A stretch of 64,000 nucleotides of DNA from RGIG4079 sp045637505 (GCA_045637505.1 JAZTZO010000007.1:36820-100819); one strand, 5' to 3'; shown: positions 8,742 through 18,980, numbered from the stretch's first letter. Notes: generated from the sequence alone by a model not told the origin. Numbers and translations are program-made.

Positions 8742-11669
8742 ATGGTTCCATTTCTTTATCAAGTAGCTAAGGTATATATCGAGAACGAATCAGAAAATTT
8801 ATTTGATTATGTATTTGTCTTTCCAAATAAACGTAGTGGAGTATTTTTTGCCGAATACATGTCTCAATTAGTGCATTCGTCGCAAATTATGCCTAAGATA
8901 AGTACTATTAGTGAATTTATTTATGATTATACAAATTGGGTTGATGCATCAAGGCTGGAACTAATTTTTATTTTGTATAATGAATATAAAAATATTCTTG
9001 TAAAGAGAAATTCAGAATCACATATTGTTGATTATGATAAATTTCAGTTTTGGGCTGAAATGATATTGAATGATTTTAATGACACAGATAAATACTTGGT
9101 AGATGCAAAACAATTATTTAGTAATGTCAAAAAGTTTAAAGAAATATCGAGCAATTTCTTGACAGAAGAGCAGATTGAAGTAATTAAGCAATTTTGGGGT
9201 GATTCGCATACATCCGAGGCTGTGAGTTCATTTTGGAAGCACATTCACAATGGAGAGGACAATGTGTTGTCAAGTCAGTTTGTTAAAATGTGGGAGATTT
9301 TATATGATTTATATACTTCATTTAGACAAAAATTGATAGAAAAGGGATTGTGTTATCAAGGAATGGCTTATCGTGAAGTAGCCGAAAATTCAAAAGAAAT
9401 AATTCAAGATAAACTATTGGCAAAGCGTTATATCTTTGTTGGATTTAATGTTATGTCAACATCTGAAATCAAAATTTTTGAACAATTAAAAGCTTTAAAT
9501 CGCGCAGATTATTATTGGGATTTGAATTCTCCTGCATATGAATTTAAGGAAAATAAAGCGGTTAAATTTGTAGGAAAATATGTGGAGCAATTTAAATCTA
9601 AGTACAAGTTAGATGAAAAACAATTTAAAGAATTTCCCTCAATAAACGTGTTAGGTGTCCCATCTAATATTGGCCAAGTAAAAGAGGTGTCGAAAATATT
9701 ATCAAAACTAAATAAAAACAATGAAATATCTGATGTCAACACCGCAATAGTTTTTCCTGATGAAAGTTTGTTTATCCCAATGTTACATTCACTCCCAACG
9801 GATATAAAATCAATAAATGTAACAATGGGATACCCATTACGTCATACCCCTGTAGCTTCTTTAATATCAAATATTGTATCGTTGCAATTGAGGGCTAGAT
9901 TAGTAAACGGGAAATATCAATTTTTTTATGAGGACATTTTGTCTGTTCTTTCTCATTCGTTGGTACAAACAGGCTCATTGCAAGATTGTAAAAAACTGAC
10001 TCGCTTCATTAAAGAAAATAGAACATTTAATTTAACAGCAGATTTTATATGTAAAAATTATAAGAGTTTGTCGTTAATTTTTACGCCTGTAAAAGAATTG
10101 AATAATCCGAATGAAGTAATTAATTATTTAAGAAACATTGTAAATTGGTTAAGTCAGCATTTGGCAAAAGACCAAGCTTTAGATCGTTTATTCCTTGATA
10201 AGTATGTTGATGAGTTGGATGAATTATTGCGATTAATGCAACTCTATAATATTACAATGAGTGAAAAAACGGTATTTCATATTGTTGAAAAAGCATTATG
10301 TTTTGAAAGTATTAATTTCACAGGTGAGCCTCTTTGTGGGCTTCAAATGATGGGCGTTCTTGAAACTCGTGCATTGGATTTTGAGAATCTAATAATTCTA
10401 TCGATGAATGAAAAAGTATTTCCTCGTAAACACTATGCGAAAACGTTTATACCCGATTCGTTGCGAAAAGGTTATGGAATGTCAACGATTGCATTTCAAG
10501 AGAGCATGTACGCATATTATTTTTATCGAATGATATCGCGAGCTAAAAATGTTTACATATTATATGATGCACGTATGGGTGGCCTTCGTAGTGGCGAAAT
10601 GTCACGTTATTTATATCAGTTAAAGTTTTTATATCAGCGAGATAAAATTAATTTCTCAATGGTAAATTATAAGGTGCATTCTCCTAAAAATAAGATAATT
10701 CAGGTCGAAAAAAACGAAGAAATATTAAATAAATTAAATAGGTATAAAGACCCACAATCAAAAAAATATCTATCGGCAAGTGCATTAAAACTATATATTA
10801 GCTGTCCGTTACAGTTTTATTTGACCTATATTGAAGGTGTCCGTGTTGATGACGATATACCTGAATATATGGATGATATTACCTTTGGCTCAATCATTCA
10901 CGAAGTGGTTGAAAAGTTATATCAGAATTTTAAAGGCGATAAAAAAGAAGTTTTAATAACGAATAATACTTTAGATGATTTTATAAATAATGAACAAGAA
11001 ATAAATAAACAAATAACTATTTCAGTAAACTATCACTACAATAAATTAGGTGAAAATAATAACACCCCATTAAACGGAGATTCTAAAGTGTTGGGCAACA
11101 TAATGTTGCATCTCATTAAGCAAATGTTTCAAAAAGAGAAAATTTTTAACGATTTTTATTTTATCGATGCCGAAAAAGAAATGTTCGGACAATGGAAAAT
11201 AAATGATAAACATACGATTAATTTTAAGATGATCATTGACCGTATCGATAAAGTGAAAATTGGAGAACATTATGTATTGAGGTTTGTCGACTATAAAACT
11301 GGAACTGATAAAATTGAAACTAATTCAATCGATTTATTATTTGATAAAGAAAGTAGTGAAAATCATAAAGCAATTTTTCAATTGATGCTATATTGTTTTG
11401 GTTATGCGCATATTGAAAACTATGATAAAGATATTCAACCATATATCTATTTATTTAAGACACTAAATACATCTAATTTCCAACCGATAAAAATTAATAG
11501 TAACGAAGTAAATAGTTATAAAGACTATAAAGAAGAATTTTGGCCATTATTTGAGGGCTTAGTCGATGAAATTTTTGATGAAAATATACCATTTACTCCA
11601 TCAAAAAACGAGGATTCATGCAAATTATGCAAGTTGTTTGATGTATGTAACAGAGAATTTAAAAATTAA
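8742..11669 (+). CDS. AddB-like protein with PD-(D/E)XK nuclease domain
   Basis: 975 residues. The N-terminal half resembles an inactivated UvrD-type helicase (FVFPNKRSGVFFAEYM in place of a P-loop). The C-terminal third carries a RecB-type nuclease: Cys in LYISCPLQFYL, GSIIHEVVEKLY, catalytic LRFVDYKTGT and a C-terminal CKLCKLFDVC cluster. One distant Cys plus C-x2-C-x5-C is the layout of the Fe-S 'staple' of AddB-type nucleases. Likely the AddB half of an AddAB-like double-strand break repair nuclease; no AddA is in the window. Part of the metF-hemW gene run. Confidence 0.88.
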   Translation: MVPFLYQVAKVYIENESENLFDYVFVFPNKRSGVFFAEYMSQLVHSSQIMPKISTISEFIYDYTNWVDASRLELIFILYNEYKNILVKRNSESHIVDYDKFQFWAEMILNDFNDTDKYLVDAKQLFSNVKKFKEISSNFLTEEQIEVIKQFWGDSHTSEAVSSFWKHIHNGEDNVLSSQFVKMWEILYDLYTSFRQKLIEKGLCYQGMAYREVAENSKEIIQDKLLAKRYIFVGFNVMSTSEIKIFEQLKALNRADYYWDLNSPAYEFKENKAVKFVGKYVEQFKSKYKLDEKQFKEFPSINVLGVPSNIGQVKEVSKILSKLNKNNEISDVNTAIVFPDESLFIPMLHSLPTDIKSINVTMGYPLRHTPVASLISNIVSLQLRARLVNGKYQFFYEDILSVLSHSLVQTGSLQDCKKLTRFIKENRTFNLTADFICKNYKSLSLIFTPVKELNNPNEVINYLRNIVNWLSQHLAKDQALDRLFLDKYVDELDELLRLMQLYNITMSEKTVFHIVEKALCFESINFTGEPLCGLQMMGVLETRALDFENLIILSMNEKVFPRKHYAKTFIPDSLRKGYGMSTIAFQESMYAYYFYRMISRAKNVYILYDARMGGLRSGEMSRYLYQLKFLYQRDKINFSMVNYKVHSPKNKIIQVEKNEEILNKLNRYKDPQSKKYLSASALKLYISCPLQFYLTYIEGVRVDDDIPEYMDDITFGSIIHEVVEKLYQNFKGDKKEVLITNNTLDDFINNEQEINKQITISVNYHYNKLGENNNTPLNGDSKVLGNIMLHLIKQMFQKEKIFNDFYFIDAEKEMFGQWKINDKHTINFKMIIDRIDKVKIGEHYVLRFVDYKTGTDKIETNSIDLLFDKESSENHKAIFQLMLYCFGYAHIENYDKDIQPYIYLFKTLNTSNFQPIKINSNEVNSYKDYKEEFWPLFEGLVDEIFDENIPFTPSKNEDSCKLCKLFDVCNREFKN

Positions 11670-11674
11670 CAAAA

Positions 11675-12784
11675 ATGGCTGGGTTATATATACATATCCC
11701 CTATTGTCATAGTAAATGTGCTTATTGCGATTTTTATTCTACTCCCAACATTAAAGGCATCGAGCAGTATGTAGAAGCATTATTGTGTGAGATTGATTTA
11801 CGTATTAATGAAATAGATACTCCGTTTACTACTATCTACATAGGAGGAGGTACCCCTTCAATATTGCCTATGTCTTTATTAAATAAAATAGTAGATACGA
11901 TATCAAATTATGTCAATACCTCAAATTTAGAGGAGTTTACAATTGAGGCAAATCCCGAAGATATTACAGAGCAATGGGTTAATGGTATAATGCGATTAAG
12001 AGTTAATCGTGTGAGTATGGGAGTTCAATCATTTAATAATGATGAATTAAAAGCAATTAATCGTCGACATACAGCAGAAGAGGCACTTAATGCGATAAAA
12101 ATTTTGCGCGAAAATGGGATAACAAATATTAATTGTGATTTGATATATGGATTGCCTGGACAAGATATTGAAAGTTGGAAAAAAAACTTAGATAAGATGT
12201 TATCATTAAAAATACCTCATTTATCGGCCTATCTCCTGTCATATGAGCCTGGGACCAAATTATATACTCGACTTATGGCGGGAAAAGTAGAGGAGGCTTC
12301 TGAAGAACTAGTTAATGAAATGTATCTATATTTGATTAGAGAAGCTCAAACGAGAGGATATGGCCATTATGAGATTTCAAATTTTGCACAATCGGGTTGT
12401 GAAGCTTTGCATAATACAAACTATTGGAGAGATTTGCCATATCTTGGTGTTGGGGTATCAGCCCATAGTTTTGATGGAATTAATCGTAGAGTAAATCCAT
12501 CAAATATCAAGCATTATATATCACAACTACAACAAGGTAAATGTGTGTTTGAGATAGAGGAAGAAGGTAATAATGCTCGACATAATGATTATATTATTGT
12601 GTCATTACGCACAGCTCAAGGGATTGATTTAAATTATTATCAGCAACGATATAAAAATGATATATTAGCCATCGCCAAGCCTCATATAGATGCTGGTCGA
12701 ATGGTGTTAACTGATAGGCATCTTGCCATAGCTGAGGAAGCTATGCTTATATCAGATAGAATAATGCTTGACTTTATTATTTAG
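11675..12784 (+). CDS. hemW: Radical SAM heme chaperone HemW
   Basis: 369 residues beginning AGLYIHIPYCHSKCAYC; the Fe-S ligands are C11, C15 and C18 (CxxxCxYC). Further HemW landmarks: IYIGGGTPS, EFTIEANPED, RVSMGVQSF, INCDLIYGLPGQ, HYEISNFA. HemW is related to HemN but delivers heme to respiratory proteins and lacks coproporphyrinogen dehydrogenase activity. It ends 4 nt inside the convergent rlmH gene. Confidence 0.95.
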   Translation: MAGLYIHIPYCHSKCAYCDFYSTPNIKGIEQYVEALLCEIDLRINEIDTPFTTIYIGGGTPSILPMSLLNKIVDTISNYVNTSNLEEFTIEANPEDITEQWVNGIMRLRVNRVSMGVQSFNNDELKAINRRHTAEEALNAIKILRENGITNINCDLIYGLPGQDIESWKKNLDKMLSLKIPHLSAYLLSYEPGTKLYTRLMAGKVEEASEELVNEMYLYLIREAQTRGYGHYEISNFAQSGCEALHNTNYWRDLPYLGVGVSAHSFDGINRRVNPSNIKHYISQLQQGKCVFEIEEEGNNARHNDYIIVSLRTAQGIDLNYYQQRYKNDILAIAKPHIDAGRMVLTDRHLAIAEEAMLISDRIMLDFII

Positions 12785-13254
12785 TCATGGTGATATGGTT
12801 CTCCATTGAGAATAGTCATTGCTCGATAAATTTGTTCTATGAAAAATAATCGTATCATTTCATGTGAGAATGTCATTTTTGAGAGAGAAAGTTTTTCATT
12901 TGCTCGTTTATACATTTCTTGCGAAAATCCATAAGGACCTCCTATTACAAAAATGAGATTCTTCGCAACATTAACCATTTTTTTATCAAGATAGGTGGAA
13001 AATTCACGCGAAGTCATTTCTTTCCCTTTCTCGTCAAGAAGTACCACTACATCTCCCGATTGAATTGCTCCAAGAAACATTTGCCCTTCCATTTCTTTTT
13101 GTTTTTCTTGAGTTAGTCCCTTTGTTGTTTTTACATCGGGTAAAATCTTGAACTCAAATGGAATGTAATGGCTCAAACGCTTGATGTATTGATCGGTTCC
13201 TTCTTGCAAATATTTTGCATTGGTCTTTCCTATTGCTAATAATATAATCTTCAT
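12781..13254 (-). CDS. rlmH: 23S rRNA (pseudouridine(1915)-N3)-methyltransferase RlmH
   Basis: 157 residues from MKIILLAIGKT; an upstream in-frame ATG at 13278 would add eight hydrophobic residues not seen in the family. SPOUT features: FVIGGPYGF and the C-terminal EQIYRAMTILNGEPYHHD, matching RlmH, which methylates pseudouridine 1915 in 23S rRNA helix 69. Convergent and overlapping by 4 nt with hemW. Confidence 0.96.
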   Translation of the reverse strand: MKIILLAIGKTNAKYLQEGTDQYIKRLSHYIPFEFKILPDVKTTKGLTQEKQKEMEGQMFLGAIQSGDVVVLLDEKGKEMTSREFSTYLDKKMVNVAKNLIFVIGGPYGFSQEMYKRANEKLSLSKMTFSHEMIRLFFIEQIYRAMTILNGEPYHHD

Positions 13255-13277
13255 ATAAAATTGAATGTATATAATCA

Positions 13278-14813
13278 TTATTTACTTAAAAATGTTGCTA
13301 TATCCTCAGCTTCTGGCATTTGAAGTGTTTGGCGGATAGTACTCTTGCGCTGATATATAGTGCGAACAGACTGCTGTGTAACAACACTAATTTCCTTTGT
13401 GGAGAATTTCGCCTTAAGAAGACAGCACAATTGAATCTCTTTCTCATTGAGCATCGCGCCAAACCTATTGACTAACGAAGTATAGAAGCCATCATATATA
13501 TAATCAATAGTTTGATAAAGGTCGTTCCAGTTCAATAGAGTATCAACGTTCACCTCTTGGTTAGAAATCTCTCTCATACGTTTTAGCAATTCAAGATTTG
13601 CGGATGTAGGATTAGATGTAGCTAATCTTATTACACCTAACTGCTGTAGCAATATCTTCTTAAAAAAACGATCATCTTTGTTGTCATCTGCTGCATCCGA
13701 AGATTCTGATAGGAGCTTGCGTAGCGTATCAATCTCATCCTCCTTTTCAACGAGTTTACTCTTTCTATTACGCAGCCATAACAATAGCCCTATTATAGAG
13801 AGGAGCATAACGAATGTCAAAGCCAAAAACAGCATCTGATCCTTTTGCCTTTGTATTGTTAATAGCATATTCTTCTCTTCAAGTCTCCAGTTGCTCTCGC
13901 GTTTGGCATCGGTAATCTTCTGGGCAACCATAGCCTTGTCGCCAAGACCATTGACAAAGAGTCCCCACTCCTTAACATCTATACTCGAAGTCTTGGCATA
14001 ATCCAAAAGCAGTTTCACCACTTGTAGATATCCTGCTCTCGATAGGTCATTGTCAAATGTTTCATCCTTTGTTGTCTGAGCTAACTCAACATAGTGGCGA
14101 GCTGTCGAAAGATCATTGAGTTGTATATGATACCAGGCCAATGATGCATACGACAATGCCTCCTCTGTTGGATTATTACCTCTATCGTGTTCAAGAACTC
14201 TTTTACGAATCTCTATAGCCCCTCTTTGATTGCCAGCAGAGCTTAGAATATCGGAATATGCGGGCAGCGCAAGTCTCCACATCAGTGTAGAGTCTTCTGC
14301 ACTCTTAACAAGATTGAATGCTTCATTGTAATATGCTATTGCCCCATCCGTATCACCATTGTAGAACTTGACTACAGCAAGTTCATGAAGTTTTCTGAAT
14401 GAACGGATAGAATCATCAGCACTCATGCTCTGCATAAGATAGTGTTCCATCCTTTTATAATCACTATCTAATACGAGAAAGTTTAGAAGAGTGTATCGGC
14501 TTTCATCATCATCGGGATACTCCTCGATATAGCGTTCCAAAATATCGTATGCCTTCGTCTTTTCTCCCACCCACCAATAATGACTAGCAACAAGTCTTGT
14601 CGTAGTCTTTATCGTTGCGGTATCTGTAGGCTCTTGTCCCTTGTAATACTCTAAAGCCTCCACAATACCAACATCTTCACTTAGCGAGGCTCCCTCCATC
14701 TCGTGTTGCAAAGCCAGCCTTATACTATTATCAGCTTTTTGCTTATCATTGTTATATGCAGAGCAAGAGACGAACAGCGAACATAGGCATAGTATATAAA
14801 TCTTTATCCTCAT
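13278..14813 (-). CDS. Membrane-spanning TPR protein with C-terminal LuxR-like HTH
   Basis: 511 residues: signal sequence with a Cys at residue 17 (FVSCSAYNN), helical TPR-type repeats from about 30 to 300, one transmembrane helix near 325-348 (LFLALTFVMLLSIIGLLLWL), a coiled coil (about 350-375), and a C-terminal segment LNEKEIQLCCLLKAKFSTKE...VRTIYQRKSTIRQTL that looks like a LuxR/GerE helix-turn-helix. Topology would put the TPRs outside the inner membrane and the HTH in the cytoplasm, a one-component transmembrane regulator. It is divergent from the outer-membrane barrel gene at 15060, its likely target. Base composition of both genes looks richer in G+C than neighbours, suggesting a transferred pair. 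Ligand unknown. Confidence 0.82.
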   Translation of the reverse strand: MRIKIYILCLCSLFVSCSAYNNDKQKADNSIRLALQHEMEGASLSEDVGIVEALEYYKGQEPTDTATIKTTTRLVASHYWWVGEKTKAYDILERYIEEYPDDDESRYTLLNFLVLDSDYKRMEHYLMQSMSADDSIRSFRKLHELAVVKFYNGDTDGAIAYYNEAFNLVKSAEDSTLMWRLALPAYSDILSSAGNQRGAIEIRKRVLEHDRGNNPTEEALSYASLAWYHIQLNDLSTARHYVELAQTTKDETFDNDLSRAGYLQVVKLLLDYAKTSSIDVKEWGLFVNGLGDKAMVAQKITDAKRESNWRLEEKNMLLTIQRQKDQMLFLALTFVMLLSIIGLLLWLRNRKSKLVEKEDEIDTLRKLLSESSDAADDNKDDRFFKKILLQQLGVIRLATSNPTSANLELLKRMREISNQEVNVDTLLNWNDLYQTIDYIYDGFYTSLVNRFGAMLNEKEIQLCCLLKAKFSTKEISVVTQQSVRTIYQRKSTIRQTLQMPEAEDIATFLSK

Positions 14814-14837
14814 ATCTTACAAATGTTTTTTTCTCAA

Positions 14838-14845
14838 CAAAATTA
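14838..14845 (-). promoter_or_regulatory. -7 element for the TPR/HTH regulator
   Basis: TAATTTTG on the minus strand, 25 nt upstream of the start at 14813. No clear -33 element. Confidence 0.4.
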
Positions 14846-15018
14846 CTCAAAATTTACGATATACATCTTCTTCATATAAACTAATATAAAGTCCTGATAC
14901 CCCAATATAAACTTTTTTCATTTTAGCGATTTGTAATTCGCAGATTTCCAGACTGATACAAAACAGACTGCACTCCATAATGTCGGCTACATAAATCAAT
15001 GATAAATGCTTTTTGAGG

Positions 15019-15027
15019 TACTTTTGC
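15019..15027 (+). promoter_or_regulatory. -7 element for the outer-membrane barrel gene
   Basis: TACTTTTGC fits TAnnTTTG and lies 32 nt before the ATG at 15060. The 14846-15018 gap between the divergent genes is AT-rich, without an obvious palindromic operator. Confidence 0.5.
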
Positions 15028-15059
15028 AGTAGAAAAATAACAAACAAAAAGTTACACAT

Positions 15060-17369
15060 ATGAAAAAGATTTTACCACTTATCGGACTTGTTTTAATGCA
15101 GGTTTCAGTGTATGCAGGGAATGCCGTTTCCGGAAAAATTGTCGATGATGCGGATAATTCTCCTCTAATTGGTGCTACTGCGACTATTGTTGATGGCAAT
15201 GGCAATATTGTAATGGGTACAGCAACAGATGTTGAAGGGCGCTTTACTCTTAAGGGTGTTAATAATGGAAGTTATGTGATGCTGTTTCAGTATCTCGGCT
15301 ACAATGACGAGCGAATAGAGATTACCAATCTTGAACGAGATTTATATATGGGAGATATTTGCCTTTCAGTTTCAGCAGTGTCATTAGATGAGGTCGTAGT
15401 AATTGGTGATGCTGTCATTAAAAAGACGGACAGACAATTGATTCTACCTTCTCATGAGCAAAAGCGAGCAGCCACAAACGGCATTAACCTATTGCAGCAA
15501 ATGCCAATATCTCGTATCTCAGTAAGTCCAATGGATAAGAGTATTAAGACAACACTGGGTGAAGATGTGCAGTTGCGAATAAATGGTGTTGAAGCCACTA
15601 AAGAAGAGGTAAGTGCCATTAGCCCGACTGATGTAATACGAGTGGAATATCATGACAATCCAGGTCTAAAATACGGAGGCGCTGCTGCTGTGCTTGATTA
15701 TATAGTAAGAAAGAGAGAGCATGGTGGAAACATTGCAGGAGATTTTACAAATGGAATAACGCATCTTGGGTATGGCGAGTACAATCTCTCTGCAAAGTAC
15801 AATTGGAAGAGGTCTTCCATAAGTGCTGTAGCTTCGTGGCAACGACGAGACTTGGAATGGACCAGAGAGAACTATGAGGATTTTGTATATCCCGACTATA
15901 CAGTTCATAACATAGAACTTGGAGAGCCGACTAAGGTCAAGTTTGACTATATGAACTTTGCTCTTAACTATAATAGAACTGATGAGCGCAGTGTTTTTAA
16001 TATTGCACTAAGGAATAATTATGATGATAAGCCTAACGCCGTAACAGACAGAAATAGTACTCTATATCAAGGAGATAAGATATATAATATTTCTGATAAA
16101 CTACAACAGTGTTCCTATATCCCATCGTTAGACATCTACTATCAGTTGAATTTGAAAAACGACCAACACCTATATTTCGATGTTGTAGGAACATATATCA
16201 ATAGTAGCAGTCATCGAAAGTATTCAATGGCAGAAATAGGTAGCGAGAATATCACCCCGGCAATTATCTCACAAACCGAGGGTGATAAGTATTCTATCAT
16301 CGGTGAAGCTATATATGAAAGACCTCTTGGTAATGGTAAAATGACGGCCGGTATTAAGCATACACAGGCATCTATGAATAATATCTACGATGGCAATATC
16401 AGAAGTAAAGTAAGTATGAATACTGCTGAGAGTTATTTATTCGCAGAATATAATCAGAAGATTAACAGATTCTCATACACGCTTGGCATTGGTGGTATGA
16501 GAACATGGCACAAGCAGGGAGATCTTTCGCAAGAGAAATATATCATAAGACCAACTATTACTCTTTCATACAATGCCCCAAGGAATCTCTATTTTAGATA
16601 TAATGCTTATATGTCCGGCTACTCACCATCGCTTTCGGATCTTAGCAATGTTGCCCAGGAGATAGACATCTATCAGATACGCCGGGGTAATCCCAATCTA
16701 CAGAGTGTAACCTTTGTGTCAAATAGTCTTACAGCGAGTTGGAAATGTAAGTATGTGAGTATTGAGCTGTTCGGACGATATAGTTATGATCATAAGCCCA
16801 TTATGGAGGAGACGCTTTTCGAGGACAACCACTTCGTAAGAACAATGGCAAATCAGAAGGGGTTTCATCGGTTGAATCTTCAATCAACAATCCTGATATA
16901 TCCTTGGAAGGAATACATAATGATTAAGTTGAATCCGTTCTTCAATAGATATATCAGCAACGGAAACAGTTACACTCATACACACTCTAACTTTGGGTTT
17001 AGAGGTAGCATTGTCGGGATGTACAAGAACTGGGTTACAATGGTCGAGATGAGCACCAGCCAGCACGACCTTTGGGGAGAGACGCTTAGCCGAGGTGAAG
17101 CACTGCATTCTATTGCAATCGGTTATAATCACAATAAGTTCAGTATACAAGGTATGATAATGAATCCATTTACAAAGCGATACGAGCAAGGAGTAGAAAC
17201 CCTTTCAGAAATGGTGCCAAATAAGCAGTTGGCATATTCAACACAGTTAAGCCAAATTGTAATGCTTAATCTATCGTTTAACCTTGATTTCGGTAAGCAG
17301 AATCGTAGTGGGGGAAAAAGAATTAACAATAGCGATAATGATTCTGGTATATTATCGGGAACAAAATAG
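15060..17369 (+). CDS. Outer-membrane beta-barrel protein with CarboxypepD-like N-domain (TonB-receptor-like)
   Basis: 769 residues. Signal peptide MKKILPLIGLVLMQVSVYAG; CarboxypepD_reg-like domain about 20-105 (VSGKIVDDADNSPLIGATATI...GRFTLKGV); plug-like region about 110-215 (NLLQQMPISRISVS, VQLRINGVEA, VIRVEYHDNPGLKYGG); then a long series of alternating barrel strands to the C-terminus. This is the layout of the 'outer membrane beta-barrel family' branch of SusC/TonB-type proteins, shorter than a full SusC (about 1000 aa), and no SusD partner follows. Substrate unknown. Presumably regulated by the divergent TPR/HTH protein. Confidence 0.88.
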   Translation: MKKILPLIGLVLMQVSVYAGNAVSGKIVDDADNSPLIGATATIVDGNGNIVMGTATDVEGRFTLKGVNNGSYVMLFQYLGYNDERIEITNLERDLYMGDICLSVSAVSLDEVVVIGDAVIKKTDRQLILPSHEQKRAATNGINLLQQMPISRISVSPMDKSIKTTLGEDVQLRINGVEATKEEVSAISPTDVIRVEYHDNPGLKYGGAAAVLDYIVRKREHGGNIAGDFTNGITHLGYGEYNLSAKYNWKRSSISAVASWQRRDLEWTRENYEDFVYPDYTVHNIELGEPTKVKFDYMNFALNYNRTDERSVFNIALRNNYDDKPNAVTDRNSTLYQGDKIYNISDKLQQCSYIPSLDIYYQLNLKNDQHLYFDVVGTYINSSSHRKYSMAEIGSENITPAIISQTEGDKYSIIGEAIYERPLGNGKMTAGIKHTQASMNNIYDGNIRSKVSMNTAESYLFAEYNQKINRFSYTLGIGGMRTWHKQGDLSQEKYIIRPTITLSYNAPRNLYFRYNAYMSGYSPSLSDLSNVAQEIDIYQIRRGNPNLQSVTFVSNSLTASWKCKYVSIELFGRYSYDHKPIMEETLFEDNHFVRTMANQKGFHRLNLQSTILIYPWKEYIMIKLNPFFNRYISNGNSYTHTHSNFGFRGSIVGMYKNWVTMVEMSTSQHDLWGETLSRGEALHSIAIGYNHNKFSIQGMIMNPFTKRYEQGVETLSEMVPNKQLAYSTQLSQIVMLNLSFNLDFGKQNRSGGKRINNSDNDSGILSGTK

Positions 17370-17422
17370 ATGTTTGGTATATCTCATTTTATTAAAATAT
17401 AATTAATAACTATAATTCTGAT

Positions 17423-17453
17423 TTTGTGCCTTAAATGATAATGCTTATCTTTG
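17423..17453 (+). promoter_or_regulatory. Promoter of nadC
   Basis: TTTG at 17423-17426, 19-nt spacer, TATCTTTG at 17446-17453: both Bacteroidetes elements at canonical spacing. The in-frame TTG at 17451 lies inside the -7 box, so it cannot be the start codon; the ATG at 17475 is. Confidence 0.75.
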
Positions 17454-17474
17454 TGGAAAATAATTGATAATGAT

Positions 17475-18320
17475 ATGAAAACAAAAGACGAGTTGATTGA
17501 TGATTTGTTGTCATTGGCGTTTGCTGAAGATGTGGGTGATGGTGACCATACAACATTGAGTACAATACCTGCCGATGCAATGGGAAAACAGCGTCTCATT
17601 GTAAAAGAGCAAGGTATTATAGCAGGAGTTGAAATGGCAAGAAAGGTGTTTGATAAGTTTGACCCAGAATTAAAAATGACAGTTTATATCAATGATGGTA
17701 CTGAGGTTAAACCTGGTGATATTGCATTTGAAGTAGAGGGTCCTATTCGCTCATTGCTGCAAACGGAGCGTGTTATGCTCAATATTATGCAACGCATGAG
17801 TGGTATTGCTACAGTTACAGCGAAATACCAAAAACTTCTTGAAGGATTGAAAACAAAGGTTCTTGATACGCGCAAAACAACTCCAGGATTGCGTATGCTT
17901 GAAAAAGAGGCTGTTCGCATAGGTGGCGGTTGCAATCATCGTATTGGCTTGTTTGATATGATTCTTATTAAAGATAATCATGTGGATTTTGCTGGTGGCA
18001 TTAAGGAAGCTGTTGAATCGGCTAAAAAATATTGCAAAGAAACAGGTCGCGACCTTAAAATAGAACTTGAAGTGCGTAACGAAGATGAAATAAAACAAGC
18101 ACTTGAAGTGGGAGTAGATCGCATTATGCTTGATAATTTTACACCTGAACGTACCCGAGAAGCTGTTAAAATGATTAATGGTGCAGTAGAGATTGAATCA
18201 TCGGGAGGTATTACATTTGAAACCCTTCGTGCTTATGGTGAATGTGGTGTTGATTTTATTTCTGTCGGAGCATTAACTCACTCTGTAAAAGGATTAGATA
18301 TGAGTTTTAAAGCATGTTAA
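17475..18320 (+). CDS. nadC: Nicotinate-nucleotide pyrophosphorylase (carboxylating)
   Basis: 281 residues of quinolinate phosphoribosyltransferase: EDVGDGDHTT near the N-terminus, ERVMLNIMQRMSGIAT, LDTRKTTPGLRMLEKEAV, IGGGCNHRIGLFDMILIKDNH, IELEVRNEDE, DRIMLDNF and ESSGGI. It converts quinolinate and PRPP to nicotinate mononucleotide in NAD synthesis. Normal length; no nadA/nadB alongside. Convergent with the HAD gene, with 2 nt between them. Confidence 0.97.
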   Translation: MKTKDELIDDLLSLAFAEDVGDGDHTTLSTIPADAMGKQRLIVKEQGIIAGVEMARKVFDKFDPELKMTVYINDGTEVKPGDIAFEVEGPIRSLLQTERVMLNIMQRMSGIATVTAKYQKLLEGLKTKVLDTRKTTPGLRMLEKEAVRIGGGCNHRIGLFDMILIKDNHVDFAGGIKEAVESAKKYCKETGRDLKIELEVRNEDEIKQALEVGVDRIMLDNFTPERTREAVKMINGAVEIESSGGITFETLRAYGECGVDFISVGALTHSVKGLDMSFKAC

Positions 18321-18322
18321 GC

Positions 18323-18958
18323 CTATTTTTTTACAGCTAACATTTTATCTATACTAAAGCCTACGAAACTGTCAATCAGTGCGTGGGCTTTATCTTTTAA
18401 TTTATCGATAGAATTATTTGTCGTTAAACCAATGACAGTAGCACCTGCTGCCATTCCGGCATCAAGTCCTTGTAAAGAATCTTCAAATACATAACAATTC
18501 TGAGGTTTACAGCCTATCCTTTCGGCAGCCATTAGATAGCCTTGAGGGTGAGGTTTTGATTCAGATACATTAGAGCCTGTAATGACAGCATTAAAGTATT
18601 GTGGAAAGAATGGATATTCAGAATAGAGAGCATTCATTTTTACATCATCACTACTTGTGACAATAGCTGTGGGTATCCCCTGTCCTTTTAGTGATTTAAG
18701 AAAATCTATTACACCATCGTAGATAGGATATTTAATATTATGTTCAAATTTATGAACACGATTAATTATGTCTTGATGCAATTCTTTCGGGAAATATGTG
18801 TCAAGAATCTTAAATAGAGCATTCCCTTTAATAACTAAAGCAAAGTTTGGAACACCAGTGGGATAAATATCTTCAATATCTTCCCAAAATTTAGTATAAA
18901 GTCCCTCACTATCAATTAATACTCCATCTAAATCAAATAGAACTCCTACTTTTCCCAT
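18323..18958 (-). CDS. HAD-superfamily hydrolase, beta-phosphoglucomutase-like
   Basis: 211 residues with motif I FDLDGVLIDSEG (catalytic Asp pair), motif II TSSD, Lys in SKPHPQGYL and motif III VFEDSLQGLDAG. This order matches class I HAD phosphatases/phosphoglucomutases of the PGMB group with a helical cap. Substrate cannot be told from sequence. Divergent from the MATE gene. Confidence 0.92.
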   Translation of the reverse strand: MGKVGVLFDLDGVLIDSEGLYTKFWEDIEDIYPTGVPNFALVIKGNALFKILDTYFPKELHQDIINRVHKFEHNIKYPIYDGVIDFLKSLKGQGIPTAIVTSSDDVKMNALYSEYPFFPQYFNAVITGSNVSESKPHPQGYLMAAERIGCKPQNCYVFEDSLQGLDAGMAAGATVIGLTTNNSIDKLKDKAHALIDSFVGFSIDKMLAVKK

Positions 18959-18980
18959 TTTTGTTTGTTTTATTTTTACA

